Source of the DNA: Microbacterium sp. K24
Lineage (GTDB): Bacteria > Actinomycetota > Actinomycetes > Actinomycetales > Microbacteriaceae
Direction: 5' to 3'
DNA: 64,000 bases
Assembly: GCF_004794465.1 (NCBI RefSeq)
Contig: NZ_SSDJ01000156.1
Span: 89,142 to 153,141, forward strand
Position numbers and translations under genes: made by a program. The notes under the pieces were generated by a model, which had not been told where the DNA came from, ran no database searches, and worked only from the letters and a program-made list of their open reading frames with translations. Of the stretch, positions 27,019 to 35,224 are shown piece after piece. Each line of letters begins with the position of its first letter. Within the stretch, counting starts at the first letter, position 1.

Positions 27019-28233
27019 CTATTCGGGCAGCGGCTCGTCGCGGTAGAGCGCTTCGAAGGTGTCGAGGGTGCGGTTGATGTCGTGGATGGCGACACCGTCG
27101 AGCGAAGCCCGCTGCATCCGCTCGTACTCGGCGGGCGACGCGGTGAGCACGTCGGTGAGGCGAGCGGCCAACTCGTCGACGTTGCCGGGTTCGAACAGGT
27201 AGCCGTTCTCGCCGTCGTGCACGAGGTGCGGGAGGGCGACGGCATCCGCGGCGACGATCGGCAGAGCCGACGCCATCGCCTCCATGGTCGCGATCGACTG
27301 CAGTTCGGCGATCGAGGCGATCACGAACACGCTCGCGCGGGACAGCAGGGCCCGCAGCTCCTCGTCGGTGGTGCGCCCGTGGAAGGTGACACGGTCTCGG
27401 AGTCCGAGCTGCGCGGCGAGGTTCTCCAGCTGCTTGCGCTGGTCGCCGCCGCCCACGATGTCGAAGGTCGTCTCCAGCGCCGGATCGAGCTTCGTCATCG
27501 CCTGCAGGATCACCTGCACCTGCTTCTCGGCGGTGAGGCGTCCGACGAAGACCATCCGGTTCTTCTCGCGCGGAGCGATGACCGGGGTGTACTGCGTGCG
27601 GTCGATGCCGCAGCTGACCGGGATCACACCCTTCACGTCGATCGTCTTCTCGAGGAAGTCGGCGGCGCGACGCGTGGGCGTCGTGATCGCACGGGTCAAC
27701 GCGAAGGTGCGCTCGGCGTCGGCCCAGGCGAGCTTCACGACGAGGTCGTCGATGAACTTCGGCATCGTCGTGTGGTCGAGGATGTTGTCGGCCATCAGGT
27801 GGTTGGTGGCGACGACGGGGATGCCGCGCTGATGGGCGATGCGGGCCAGCCCGCGACCGATGATGACGTGCGACTGGATGTGCACCACGTCGGGCTGCAC
27901 GCGGTCGAGAACGACGCGCGCGTAGTGCTTCGCGCGCCAGGGCCACACGAAGCGCAGCCAGTCGTGCGGCAGCCAGCGCACGGAGGGCAGCCGGTGCAGC
28001 GTCATCGGCTCTCCCTCGATGACCTCGGTGTGCGGCGCGGAGCGGCGATATGCCTGGTTCGGAACCGAGACATGCACGTCGTGGCCGCGCTGCACGAGAC
28101 CCGCAGCGAGTCGCTCGGCGAAGCGGGCAGCACCGTTGATGTCGGGAGCGAACGTGTCGCTCGCGATCAGGATCTTCAGCGGACGGGGCGGGGTCTCCGC
28201 GGCGTTCGAGGGATCGGAGGGAGAGGAGGTCAT
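27019..28233 (-). CDS. GT4-family glycosyltransferase (PimB/MgtA-like)
   Basis: A 404-residue GT-B enzyme. The N-terminal LIASDTFAPDINGAARFAER and DVVHIQSHVIIGRGLARIA, and the C-terminal MVFVGRLTAEKQVQVILQAM and ASIAELQSIATMEAMASALP (EX7E type), place it near phosphatidylinositol mannosyltransferase and diglucosyl-DAG synthase-like enzymes. The acceptor is not readable. ATG 28233 follows AAGG. It is first of the two-gene GT operon. Confidence 0.85.
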   Translation of the reverse strand: MTSSPSDPSNAAETPPRPLKILIASDTFAPDINGAARFAERLAAGLVQRGHDVHVSVPNQAYRRSAPHTEVIEGEPMTLHRLPSVRWLPHDWLRFVWPWRAKHYARVVLDRVQPDVVHIQSHVIIGRGLARIAHQRGIPVVATNHLMADNILDHTTMPKFIDDLVVKLAWADAERTFALTRAITTPTRRAADFLEKTIDVKGVIPVSCGIDRTQYTPVIAPREKNRMVFVGRLTAEKQVQVILQAMTKLDPALETTFDIVGGGDQRKQLENLAAQLGLRDRVTFHGRTTDEELRALLSRASVFVIASIAELQSIATMEAMASALPIVAADAVALPHLVHDGENGYLFEPGNVDELAARLTDVLTASPAEYERMQRASLDGVAIHDINRTLDTFEALYRDEPLPE

Positions 28234-28353
28234 TGTGCCTTCGGGGACGGCGGCCAAGGGAGCCCAGCGGGCGGTGGCCACTCTACCCGAGGGGCCTGAT
28301 TTCACCGCTGAGGCGTACCGGCATCCCTCAGGGTCACGCGTTAACGTGGGGCC

Positions 28354-28941
28354 ATGCGACTGACTGCCGACGCCGACCCCCGGCTGTGGATCCCCGTGAC
28401 GGACTCGCTCGGCTGGCGCGGGCGGCGCCACCGCAAGGCGGCGATCCGGATGCTCCTCGGGCAGGTCAACGCCGCGGTCGGGGCGACCGAGCGCCCGGGA
28501 TCGCGCTTCGGCGCCTGGGCGATGAGCCAGGCGGCGCCGATGCTGATGAAGCGGGCCGACGGTCGGGTGCTGGTGTGGACGTGGAAGGCGGAGCCCGAGC
28601 TGATCGTGGCGATGGCGACCGCACAGACCCTGACGCCCGAGGTGCGCATCGCGCGGGCATCGATGCCCATGGAGTACGACGACACGCAGTCGTTCCCCTC
28701 GCGCCTCGGCGTGGGCGAGAAGCTCGTGGTGCCGATCCCTCCGTCCGAGGCGTCTCCGCCGTTCGCGACCTACACGTGGGACACGGGCACGCACCTCGTC
28801 ACCCTGACCGCGGTCTGCAGCGACCGCGAGCGCTTCGGCACGCTGACCGGCGCGCTCGACGATCTGGCGCGCAGCATCCGCATCGCCGACGACCTCGAGG
28901 GCGGCGAGTTACCCGAGGTGCTGAGGCTCGATCCGGCCTAG
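28354..28941 (+). CDS. Conserved hypothetical protein, 195 residues
   Basis: A soluble protein with no signal peptide or membrane segment, beginning MRLTADADPRLWIPVTDSLG. The central part (FGAWAMSQAAPMLMKRADGR) and the beta-rich C-terminal half (GEKLVVPIPPSEASPPFATY) resemble secretion- or stress-associated hypotheticals of Microbacteriaceae. I do not recognise a defined domain. Divergent from the GT4 operon. Its stop and the stop of the convergent next gene share the same CTAG (28938-28941). Confidence 0.7.
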   Translation: MRLTADADPRLWIPVTDSLGWRGRRHRKAAIRMLLGQVNAAVGATERPGSRFGAWAMSQAAPMLMKRADGRVLVWTWKAEPELIVAMATAQTLTPEVRIARASMPMEYDDTQSFPSRLGVGEKLVVPIPPSEASPPFATYTWDTGTHLVTLTAVCSDRERFGTLTGALDDLARSIRIADDLEGGELPEVLRLDPA

Positions 28942-29189
28942 TCCCTTGCGTCTTCTTGAATCTCCCGACGGCGGTGGCGGTAGTCGGTCGCCAGACTCCA
29001 CGCGAGAAAGGCGGAAACAGGCAAGATCGAGATCGCACCGAGCCACTCCGGCTCAGCGCCATTGCGGAGATACACCACATTGATCACTATCCCGAAGATG
29101 ATCGCAGCGACGAAAAGCACGAGCCGAAGCGGGGAGAAGAGGATGCTCAGTCTTTTGCGAAAGGAGCGTCGATAGCTTTCGTCCATCAT
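28938..29189 (-). CDS. Small membrane protein, second gene of a coupled pair
   Basis: A protein of 82-83 residues: MMDESYRRSFRKRLSILFSP, then TM1 LVLFVAAIIFGIVINVVYL, TM2 WLGAISILPVSAFLAWSLA and a charged tail YRHRRREIQEDARD. The start is fixed by the preceding tiny ORF, whose TGA overlaps the first of two ATGs (TGATGATGG); the second ATG at 29186 has AGG 5 bases upstream. Codon use is less GC-rich than in neighbours, and the DNA around 28.95-29.4 kb looks locally different. Function unknown. Confidence 0.65.
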   Translation of the reverse strand: MMDESYRRSFRKRLSILFSPLRLVLFVAAIIFGIVINVVYLRNGAEPEWLGAISILPVSAFLAWSLATDYRHRRREIQEDARD

Positions 29190-29308
29190 CACCTGCACGC
29201 GTAGGTTCCGAACCAGGGCACCCCGACCACGACTCCGGATACGGGCACAAAAGTCCCGGCAGCCAGCGCGAGAACTGCCAAAGCCGAGGTCGCCACGTTT
29301 CGTCTCAT
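29189..29308 (-). CDS. Tiny secreted/membrane peptide, 39 residues
   Basis: The ORF MRRNVATSALAVLALAAG... ends WFGTYACR. An excellent AAAGGAG lies 5 bases upstream of ATG 29308. The N-terminus is a typical signal sequence (basic RR, then a hydrophobic core ATSALAVLALAAG). What follows is a hydrophobic stretch with a single Cys one residue before the end. Its stop overlaps the start of the two-TM protein gene (TGATG), so the two are translationally coupled. It may be an exported peptide with its membrane partner, or a leader peptide for the downstream gene. No family recognised. Confidence 0.55.
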   Translation of the reverse strand: MRRNVATSALAVLALAAGTFVPVSGVVVGVPWFGTYACR

Positions 29309-29429
29309 GGTTTCTCCTTTGATTCCGTCGCCCCGACTGGGAGCGTCCTGAGACCTTCACGCTGTCATGCCCGCGCCGGTATTCCGGAACTCAATGAAGA
29401 AGGGCATTGCCTCCCCCGAGGCCGCGATA

Positions 29430-29463
29430 GTGAAGTGAGGTAACTATGTAGTAGCCTCTTCAC
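29430..29463. promoter_or_regulatory. Inverted repeat directly before the MarR gene
   Basis: GTGAAG (29430-29435) and CTTCAC (29458-29463) bracket an imperfect inner palindrome (GGTAACTATGTAGTAGCC). The right arm ends at the base before ATG 29464. The AT-rich core probably contains the -10, so a MarR dimer here would autorepress, and the transcript may be leaderless or have a very short leader. Confidence 0.5.
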
Positions 29464-29922
29464 ATGGAACCACTCCTGCTCGACCGCCTGCTGCTGATCG
29501 GTGACCTCTTTCAGCGAGACATGGCGCGCGCGTTCGACGGCACGGGGCTCACGACCGCCCGGGTGCACCTGCTGTGGGTGCTGCAGCATGCCGGACCGTC
29601 GACGCAGCGCGACCTCGCCCGGCTCTGCGACGTCACACCGCGCAACATCACCGGCCTCGTCGACGGGCTCGAGGAATCCGGCCATGTCCGCCGCACGCCT
29701 CACCCCACCGACCGTCGCGCCGTGCTCGTCGAGCTGACCCCGTCCGCCGCGACGACCATGGCGGAGATGCAGCGCGAGCATGCCGAGCTCAACGCCACGC
29801 TCCTCGCCGCCGTCGCCCCGAAGGACCGGGCGGCACTGGAACGCGGCATCGCCGCGATCGCATCCCACCTCGAGACGCTCGTCGCGGAGGCGGCCGAAGA
29901 CCGAGACCGGACCGCATCATGA
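29464..29922 (+). CDS. MarR-family transcriptional regulator
   Basis: A 152-residue winged-helix regulator. The HTH is STQRDLARLCDVTPRNITGLVDGL (split in the text as two adjoining helices), followed by the wing ESGHVRRTPHPTDRRAVLVEL with the conserved DRR motif. C-terminal dimerisation helices follow (about 110-150). It overlaps the next gene by ATGA and probably regulates itself and that gene through the repeat at 29430-29463. Effector unknown. Confidence 0.9.
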   Translation: MEPLLLDRLLLIGDLFQRDMARAFDGTGLTTARVHLLWVLQHAGPSTQRDLARLCDVTPRNITGLVDGLEESGHVRRTPHPTDRRAVLVELTPSAATTMAEMQREHAELNATLLAAVAPKDRAALERGIAAIASHLETLVAEAAEDRDRTAS

Positions 29923-30593
29923 GCACCGAGACGCGGACGGTCCCCTCCGGCGCACCCTCGCGCGCGGCGCGGGTACGGAACTTCCTGCACCGTGCTCTGA
30001 TCGCCGAGCTGCGCGTCTACTCGAGCATCGGCCGCGCGATCGCCCGCCGCCCCGCCGTTCCGAAGGGCGGCACCGGCATCGCGTATCACCGGCCGGTGAT
30101 GACCATCGTCATCATCTTCATCGTGCTGTCGGCCGTCGAGATCCCGATCCTCGACCTCATCGTGCATCCCTGGCCCGCCGTGCGCATCCCGATCCTCATC
30201 CTCGGCATCTGGGGTCTCACGTGGATGATCGGGCTGCTCTGCGCGATGCTCCTGCGTCCGCACGCGATCGGACCCGACGGCATCCGCATCCGCAGCGGGC
30301 TCGAGATCGACGTCGCGGTCGCGTGGGACGACATCGCCTCGGTCGCGATCGCGAAGCGCGTCGATGAACCGAAGACGCCCCGGATCACCGTCATCGAGGG
30401 CGGCGTCGAGTACGCCGAGCGCATGCAGGACGAGACCAACATCGAGATCGAGCTGGAGCGCGCCGTCGGCATCCGCCTCCCCGGGCTCCCGCCGAAGGGC
30501 GGACGGCAGGACGTCACCCGCATCCGCCTGTGGGCCGACGACCCGCGCGCGTTCCTCGCCGCCGCGCGTCCCTTCCTCATCGCCGCGGACTGA
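29919..30593 (+). CDS. Membrane protein with PH-like domain, 224 residues
   Basis: The N-terminal cytoplasmic ~60 residues are basic. Two TM helices follow (PVMTIVIIFIVLSAVEIPIL, IPILILGIWGLTWMIGLLCA), then a beta-rich C-terminal domain (PDGIRIRSGLEIDVAVAWDD, VTRIRLWADDPRAFLAAARP) of the kind found in bacterial PH-domain membrane proteins. It is translationally coupled to the MarR gene (4-base overlap). It may be the target of an efflux-like or envelope-stress response; the ligand is unknown. Confidence 0.7.
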   Translation: MSTETRTVPSGAPSRAARVRNFLHRALIAELRVYSSIGRAIARRPAVPKGGTGIAYHRPVMTIVIIFIVLSAVEIPILDLIVHPWPAVRIPILILGIWGLTWMIGLLCAMLLRPHAIGPDGIRIRSGLEIDVAVAWDDIASVAIAKRVDEPKTPRITVIEGGVEYAERMQDETNIEIELERAVGIRLPGLPPKGGRQDVTRIRLWADDPRAFLAAARPFLIAAD

Positions 30594-30599
30594 CCCCGT

Positions 30600-31010
30600 T
30601 CACTCCAGTCCGCGCTCCGCGAGCCACTGCTTGCCGACCCGGACGGGCGCGCGCGTCAGCCAGGAGTCCGTCACGAGCTCGGTCAGCCGCTCGCGGTCGA
30701 TCACGTCGAGACGCACGAGCAGATTCGGGTACCCGTCGAAGTGCGGAATGGTGAACAGCACGTCGGGCTCGGCGGCGAGCAGGGCCTCCTTCTCCTCGAG
30801 GCCGGCCGTGCGCACGCCGATCACCACGCCGTCCGGCCACGAGCGACCGCGCTCCTCCAGCTGACGCAGGTCGGTCGCGCGCGGACCGCGGACCCCGGTG
30901 AACATGCCGCTCTTGACCCGCCAGGCGACCGTCCCGGTGTGCCCGTCCGTCACTTCGAGCACGCCGGGAAGAGCGAGCGCGATCTCGCGCAGATCGTCGA
31001 CGGTGGCCAT
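30600..31010 (-). CDS. MmcQ/YjbR family protein
   Basis: A 136-residue CyaY-like fold protein. Typical family segments are LREIALALPGVLEVTDGHTG, FTIPHFDGYPNLLVRLDVID and the C-terminal LVTDSWLTRAPVRVGKQWLA. DNA binding is often presumed for YjbR proteins but is not established. It stands alone, 13 bases downstream of the arabinan isomerase gene and convergent with the PH-domain gene, so read-through from the arabinan operon is possible. Confidence 0.85.
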   Translation of the reverse strand: MATVDDLREIALALPGVLEVTDGHTGTVAWRVKSGMFTGVRGPRATDLRQLEERGRSWPDGVVIGVRTAGLEEKEALLAAEPDVLFTIPHFDGYPNLLVRLDVIDRERLTELVTDSWLTRAPVRVGKQWLAERGLE

Positions 31011-31022
31011 GCCGTCAGGATC

Positions 31023-32657
31023 TCAGATGCTCACATCCCCCACCAGGTTGACCTTGATGCCCATGCCCGCGAACATCGCGGCCTTGGCGATCAGCGCCTT
31101 GTCGGCGGTCTCGGCGTCGGGCGCGTAGACGAGCTGCGCGTGGTTCGCCTTGTGGCGGGCCATGAACTGGTCGCGCGAGATGCCGTGGAGCACGACGTGC
31201 GCGATCGGCCATTCCGGGTTCGTGGCGTCCTTGCGGCGCTTCGTCTCCTCTTCCGGCAGCTCGACGACCGACGCACGGAAGATGTCGGCCTGCAGGATGC
31301 CGTCCGCGATGAACACCCGCGACAGCACGATCTCGCCCGGCTTCGAGACGCCATTGATCGTGGCGCCGCCCGCCGGGAAGAACACGTGCCCCTGACGCCA
31401 GCCCTCGGCGTTCTGCCATCCGCCCAGGTGCGACGCCGGCACAGAGCCCGAGATCTCGTAGACCCAGACGAACCGATCGTCGAAGTCCTCGCCCCAGCGC
31501 ACGTCGTGCAGCGTGTTGTCGGGCACGAGGCCCATCGCGCGCCAGACCCGGTCGGTGACGAGCGCGTCGACCGCGACGCCCTCGTCGGCCTCGTTGAAGT
31601 GCGGGAACGCACGGCCCTCGTGCAGCACGCGCGAACCGTCGCGCGAGGTGACGGGCGGGCGATCGGTGGAGTTCAGGATGCCCTCGGCCAGGTCGGATGC
31701 CGGCACGAGATCCTTAAGACCCTGCTGGTACTGGATGCCGACCGCGTCGAGGCCGAAGTCGTCGGCGATGCGCAGGGCGGCGATGTACATCTTCATCTGC
31801 CACTGCACCTGCTCGCGGGTGAGCTCGGTCGCGGCATCCTCGCCGTACTGGAAGGTCATGCCGGCATCGATCAGCCAGTCGTAGGCGGCGTTCGCCTCGT
31901 CCTCCGAGACCTTGAGCATCTCGGCGTACAGGGCCGACTGCGACAGGCGCTCCTTGTAGATGCCGGTCTCGTTCAGCAGCTCGTCGTCGAAGATCGCGTT
32001 GTACATGCCCATGCAGCCCTCGTCGAAGACGCCGATGATGGCCTTCTCGGCGAGCAGCTCGGCGGCGAGCGCCTCACCCAGCTGCTTCTCGGGGCTGTCC
32101 GGCAGCTCGGGGAGAGGGCGCACGTGCGAAGCATCGTGGGTGATGGTGCCGGTCTCGGTCCACTCCTTGATACCGGCCTTGAACCAGTCGTCGGTGAAGT
32201 CGACCGACCAGATCGAGGCATACGGCTTGTCCATCTTGGTGAGGCCCGCGTTCAGTCCGAGGAGCCCGACGAGTCCCGGCCAGTCGCCGGCGAAGTTCGC
32301 GACGGTGAGGATCGGCCCTTCATGCGACCGCAGGCCGGCGAGCACGTGGTGCGAGTACTGCCACACGGCCTCGGCGACGATGAGCGGAGCATCCGTCGGG
32401 ATGTTCTTGAAGACCTCGAGGCCCATGCGCTGGCTGGAGATGAAGCCGTGCCCGGTCGCGGGGTCGACCTCGTTGGCGCGGATGACCGTCCAGCCGAGGT
32501 CGTTGAACACCCCGGTGACCCCGGCCTCGAGCTCGACCTGCACGGGCCAGCCGCCCGTGTTGGCGGATTCGCGCAGATCGCCGGAGGCGATGAGGTACGC
32601 CGTCTTCGGCGCCGATTCCGGACGGGATGCCGGGGTCGGCAGGGTGTAGGTGGTCAT
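31023..32657 (-). CDS. L-fucose/L-arabinose isomerase-family protein, probable D-arabinose isomerase
   Basis: A 544-residue aldose-ketose isomerase of the FucI-like superfamily, which needs Mn2+. Supporting features are the central FDEGCMGMYNAIFDDELL (about 212-229, metal-binding acids), DAVGIQYQQGLKDLVPASDL, and the C-terminal HGISRDQFMARHKANHAQL with His residues. FucI enzymes also isomerise D-arabinose to D-ribulose because the sugars share stereochemistry. Here that activity fits the GH172/GH183/GH116 genes and the kinase. It is third in kinase-GH116-isomerase, with 4-base overlaps. The substrate is inferred. Confidence 0.82.
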   Translation of the reverse strand: MTTYTLPTPASRPESAPKTAYLIASGDLRESANTGGWPVQVELEAGVTGVFNDLGWTVIRANEVDPATGHGFISSQRMGLEVFKNIPTDAPLIVAEAVWQYSHHVLAGLRSHEGPILTVANFAGDWPGLVGLLGLNAGLTKMDKPYASIWSVDFTDDWFKAGIKEWTETGTITHDASHVRPLPELPDSPEKQLGEALAAELLAEKAIIGVFDEGCMGMYNAIFDDELLNETGIYKERLSQSALYAEMLKVSEDEANAAYDWLIDAGMTFQYGEDAATELTREQVQWQMKMYIAALRIADDFGLDAVGIQYQQGLKDLVPASDLAEGILNSTDRPPVTSRDGSRVLHEGRAFPHFNEADEGVAVDALVTDRVWRAMGLVPDNTLHDVRWGEDFDDRFVWVYEISGSVPASHLGGWQNAEGWRQGHVFFPAGGATINGVSKPGEIVLSRVFIADGILQADIFRASVVELPEEETKRRKDATNPEWPIAHVVLHGISRDQFMARHKANHAQLVYAPDAETADKALIAKAAMFAGMGIKVNLVGDVSI

Positions 32658-35224
32658 GATGCCTCCGGTGTTGGGGTCGTGGTGAGCGGGAACGTCTGGG
32701 AGGCGCCCGCTCGGAGTCGGATGCCGCGGCCGAGGCTCCGGCCGTGCAGCTGCAGATCGGCGATATCGAGCGTGCCGCCGTCGAGGTGGAGGGTCAGCGC
32801 GTCGCCGTCGATCTCGACGCGCCCCCACCCCGTGCCCGTCGTGAACAGGAAACGCTCGGCCGCACCGTGGGGCGCGAACGACAGCACTCCCGTCGGCGCG
32901 TCCCACTGGGCGCCGGTCGCACCCAGGAGCAGCGCCCAGGACGCGAGCGACCGCGCGTAGTGGTTGCCGCACTCGATCTCGTTCCAGGGACTGCGGTGGC
33001 CGCCGTCGTAGCGGGCACGCAGCGTGCGCTCGACGAGCAGCGCGTCGTCGTAGCGTCCGGCGAAGAGCAGGGATGCCGCGACCTGATGCTCGATGCCCGT
33101 CCACACCTCGTCGGAGTACACGAACGGGATGGCGGGTCGTCCGCCGCGCGGCCAGGAGGCGAGCAGCAGGCCTCCCTCATCGTTCAGCGCGTAGACCCGC
33201 TGGGTGCTCTCGTGGGCGGACAGGTCGTCGCGGTGGTTGTGCGCGACGATCGCGGCCAGGGCGGAGTCGACGCGCTCGGCCGGCAGGATGTGCCCGAGTC
33301 CGTTCACGTAGGCGTGGAACTGGCCGAGCAGCTGGTCGCTGAGCACGCCCTCGCCGTACTGGTACCGGTGGGCGTCGGGGTCGTCGATCACCTGACGGTA
33401 GTACTCGCCGTTCCAGAGCGTCTCGTCCGTGGCGGCGGCGACGTGGTCGGCGCGGGCGGACCACGATCTCGCGCGCTCGGCCTCGCCGAGGTGCTCCGCC
33501 ATGCGGGCTCCCGCGCGGAGCGCCGCCAGGTACACGCCGTTCGCGAGCGGCTCGGCGCCGTGGAACTCGATGTCGTAGGTGTTGTGCATCTCGCCGTCGA
33601 GCAGTCCGTCGCCGTCGCGATCCCACTCGCGGACGGCGTAGTCGAGCGTGCGGGATGCCGCCGGCCACAGTTCGCGCAGGAAATCGTCGTCGCCGCTGAA
33701 GCGCCATTCGCGATGAAGACGCAGCAGGGTGCCGAGCTGGCCGTCGACCGCCGGAGCCATGAACCACGCGGGGCCGCCGAAGATGCGGTTGCCGCGGAAC
33801 TTCTGGGCACCCTCGTGATCGGTCTCGAGCAGGTATTCGACGCGGCGAGCGCTGCGCTCCAGCGAGGGGAACAGCCAGGCGAGGGTCTGCGCGTAGGACC
33901 AGACGTGCGTGCAGGTGCCCTCGCACGAGCCGCCGTGATCGAACGATCCCTCCCACGCCGCGAAGACCGGCCCCTCCCCCAGCTCGGGGTTCGGGGACTC
34001 CAGCACGAAGCCGGTCGTGGAACGGGCGGCGGCGATGTTCGCGCCGATCGCATCGACGAGCACCGGATCGAGGCTGCTGCCGTACAGCGCCTCGACGAAG
34101 GCATCCGTCGCCCCCTCGAGAGCGGGGAGCTCGCGGTGGAGGTGCGTCGCGGCCGCCCAGGCGTCGGCCCAGATGGTCGCGTAATGGTTGCGGACCGTCG
34201 GCGACAGCGGGCCGTCCTCCGGCGGATCCGCGAACACGATGTGGCCGTGCCAGCCGCGGCGACGGTGGGGGAAGCTCCAGGAGAGCACGAACTCGAAGTC
34301 GTGGGACTCCCCCGGAGCGAGCGCGTGCACGATGCCGAGGGATCCGGTGCGCAGACGCGGGAGCTTCGCGAGCATCTCCTCCTCGGTGAGGGGCGCGGCG
34401 TCCGGGTCGGCGTCGAGCTCGGCGAACAGACCGCGCGGACGGTCCTCGAGCGTGAGCCGCGGTTCGGCTCCCAGGAGACCGTCATCGGTCAGGTCGTTCC
34501 AGAACAGGCGCGCCCCGTCGGGCCAGTAGCTCGTGACCCACTGCGGTTTCACCGTGGTCGCGGCATCCGTCGTCGTGAGGCTCAGCGTGCCGTAGCCCGG
34601 ATCGTCCTCGGGGAGATCGATGCCGAAGTCGAGGCCGCGGACGTCGCCCTCCTCGCGCCACCGCACGTGCTGCGTCGCGCGCATGCCCCACGGAGCGTCG
34701 GGTCCGGGCGTGCCACGGCCGGCCGTGTGCGAGACGCTGCCGACGACCGTGACCGCGACCGGCGTCGTGCCGGGATTCGTCACCCGGTAGCGCAGCACTG
34801 CGGCCGGGATGCCGGAGGCGTCGGCATCGAGCGGCACCAGCGGCGTGAACGCGTGCAGCGAGACATCGACCGGGAGCGCGGCGTCGGTGAAATCGACGTC
34901 GACCACGGGATACTCCCCGTGCAGGGTCGCGCCGTCGAGGCGTGGAAGCCCGGCCAGCTGATCGAACGCATAGCCGGCGTCGGCGTCGTACCGACCGGTG
35001 ATCTTCGCCTCCAGCACGCGGGTCACAGGATCGCCGCCTTCGGGCCTCGCGTGGATCGCGAAGAACGAGTGCGGGTTGCGCCGCCCCTTGTCGGGCAGGT
35101 TCTCGAACTCCCAGTCGCGCAGCTCCCCGCGTGCGCCGATCGACACGTTGCCGGTGCCGATGCCGCCGAGCGGGAACGCGGTCGCCTCCGACGTGTGCGG
35201 GATGCCGCGTGCGCGCCGGCTCAT
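32654..35224 (-). CDS. GH116-family glycoside hydrolase, candidate exo-beta-D-arabinofuranosidase
   Basis: An 856-residue protein with the GBA2/GH116 layout. The N-terminal beta-sandwich (AFPLGGIGTGNVSIGARGEL near residue 15) spans to about 370. A catalytic (alpha/alpha)6 barrel follows (EGSFDHGGSCEGTCTHVWSY, GAQKFRGNRIFGGPAWFMAP, DEVWTGIEHQVAASLLFAGR). There is no signal peptide, so it is cytoplasmic. GH116 members include beta-glucosidases and beta-xylosidases, and an exo-beta-D-arabinofuranosidase is known from a Microbacterium D-arabinan degrader. Context favours the last, removing terminal beta-D-Araf. It overlaps both operon neighbours by 4 bases. Confidence 0.82.
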   Translation of the reverse strand: MSRRARGIPHTSEATAFPLGGIGTGNVSIGARGELRDWEFENLPDKGRRNPHSFFAIHARPEGGDPVTRVLEAKITGRYDADAGYAFDQLAGLPRLDGATLHGEYPVVDVDFTDAALPVDVSLHAFTPLVPLDADASGIPAAVLRYRVTNPGTTPVAVTVVGSVSHTAGRGTPGPDAPWGMRATQHVRWREEGDVRGLDFGIDLPEDDPGYGTLSLTTTDAATTVKPQWVTSYWPDGARLFWNDLTDDGLLGAEPRLTLEDRPRGLFAELDADPDAAPLTEEEMLAKLPRLRTGSLGIVHALAPGESHDFEFVLSWSFPHRRRGWHGHIVFADPPEDGPLSPTVRNHYATIWADAWAAATHLHRELPALEGATDAFVEALYGSSLDPVLVDAIGANIAAARSTTGFVLESPNPELGEGPVFAAWEGSFDHGGSCEGTCTHVWSYAQTLAWLFPSLERSARRVEYLLETDHEGAQKFRGNRIFGGPAWFMAPAVDGQLGTLLRLHREWRFSGDDDFLRELWPAASRTLDYAVREWDRDGDGLLDGEMHNTYDIEFHGAEPLANGVYLAALRAGARMAEHLGEAERARSWSARADHVAAATDETLWNGEYYRQVIDDPDAHRYQYGEGVLSDQLLGQFHAYVNGLGHILPAERVDSALAAIVAHNHRDDLSAHESTQRVYALNDEGGLLLASWPRGGRPAIPFVYSDEVWTGIEHQVAASLLFAGRYDDALLVERTLRARYDGGHRSPWNEIECGNHYARSLASWALLLGATGAQWDAPTGVLSFAPHGAAERFLFTTGTGWGRVEIDGDALTLHLDGGTLDIADLQLHGRSLGRGIRLRAGASQTFPLTTTPTPEAS

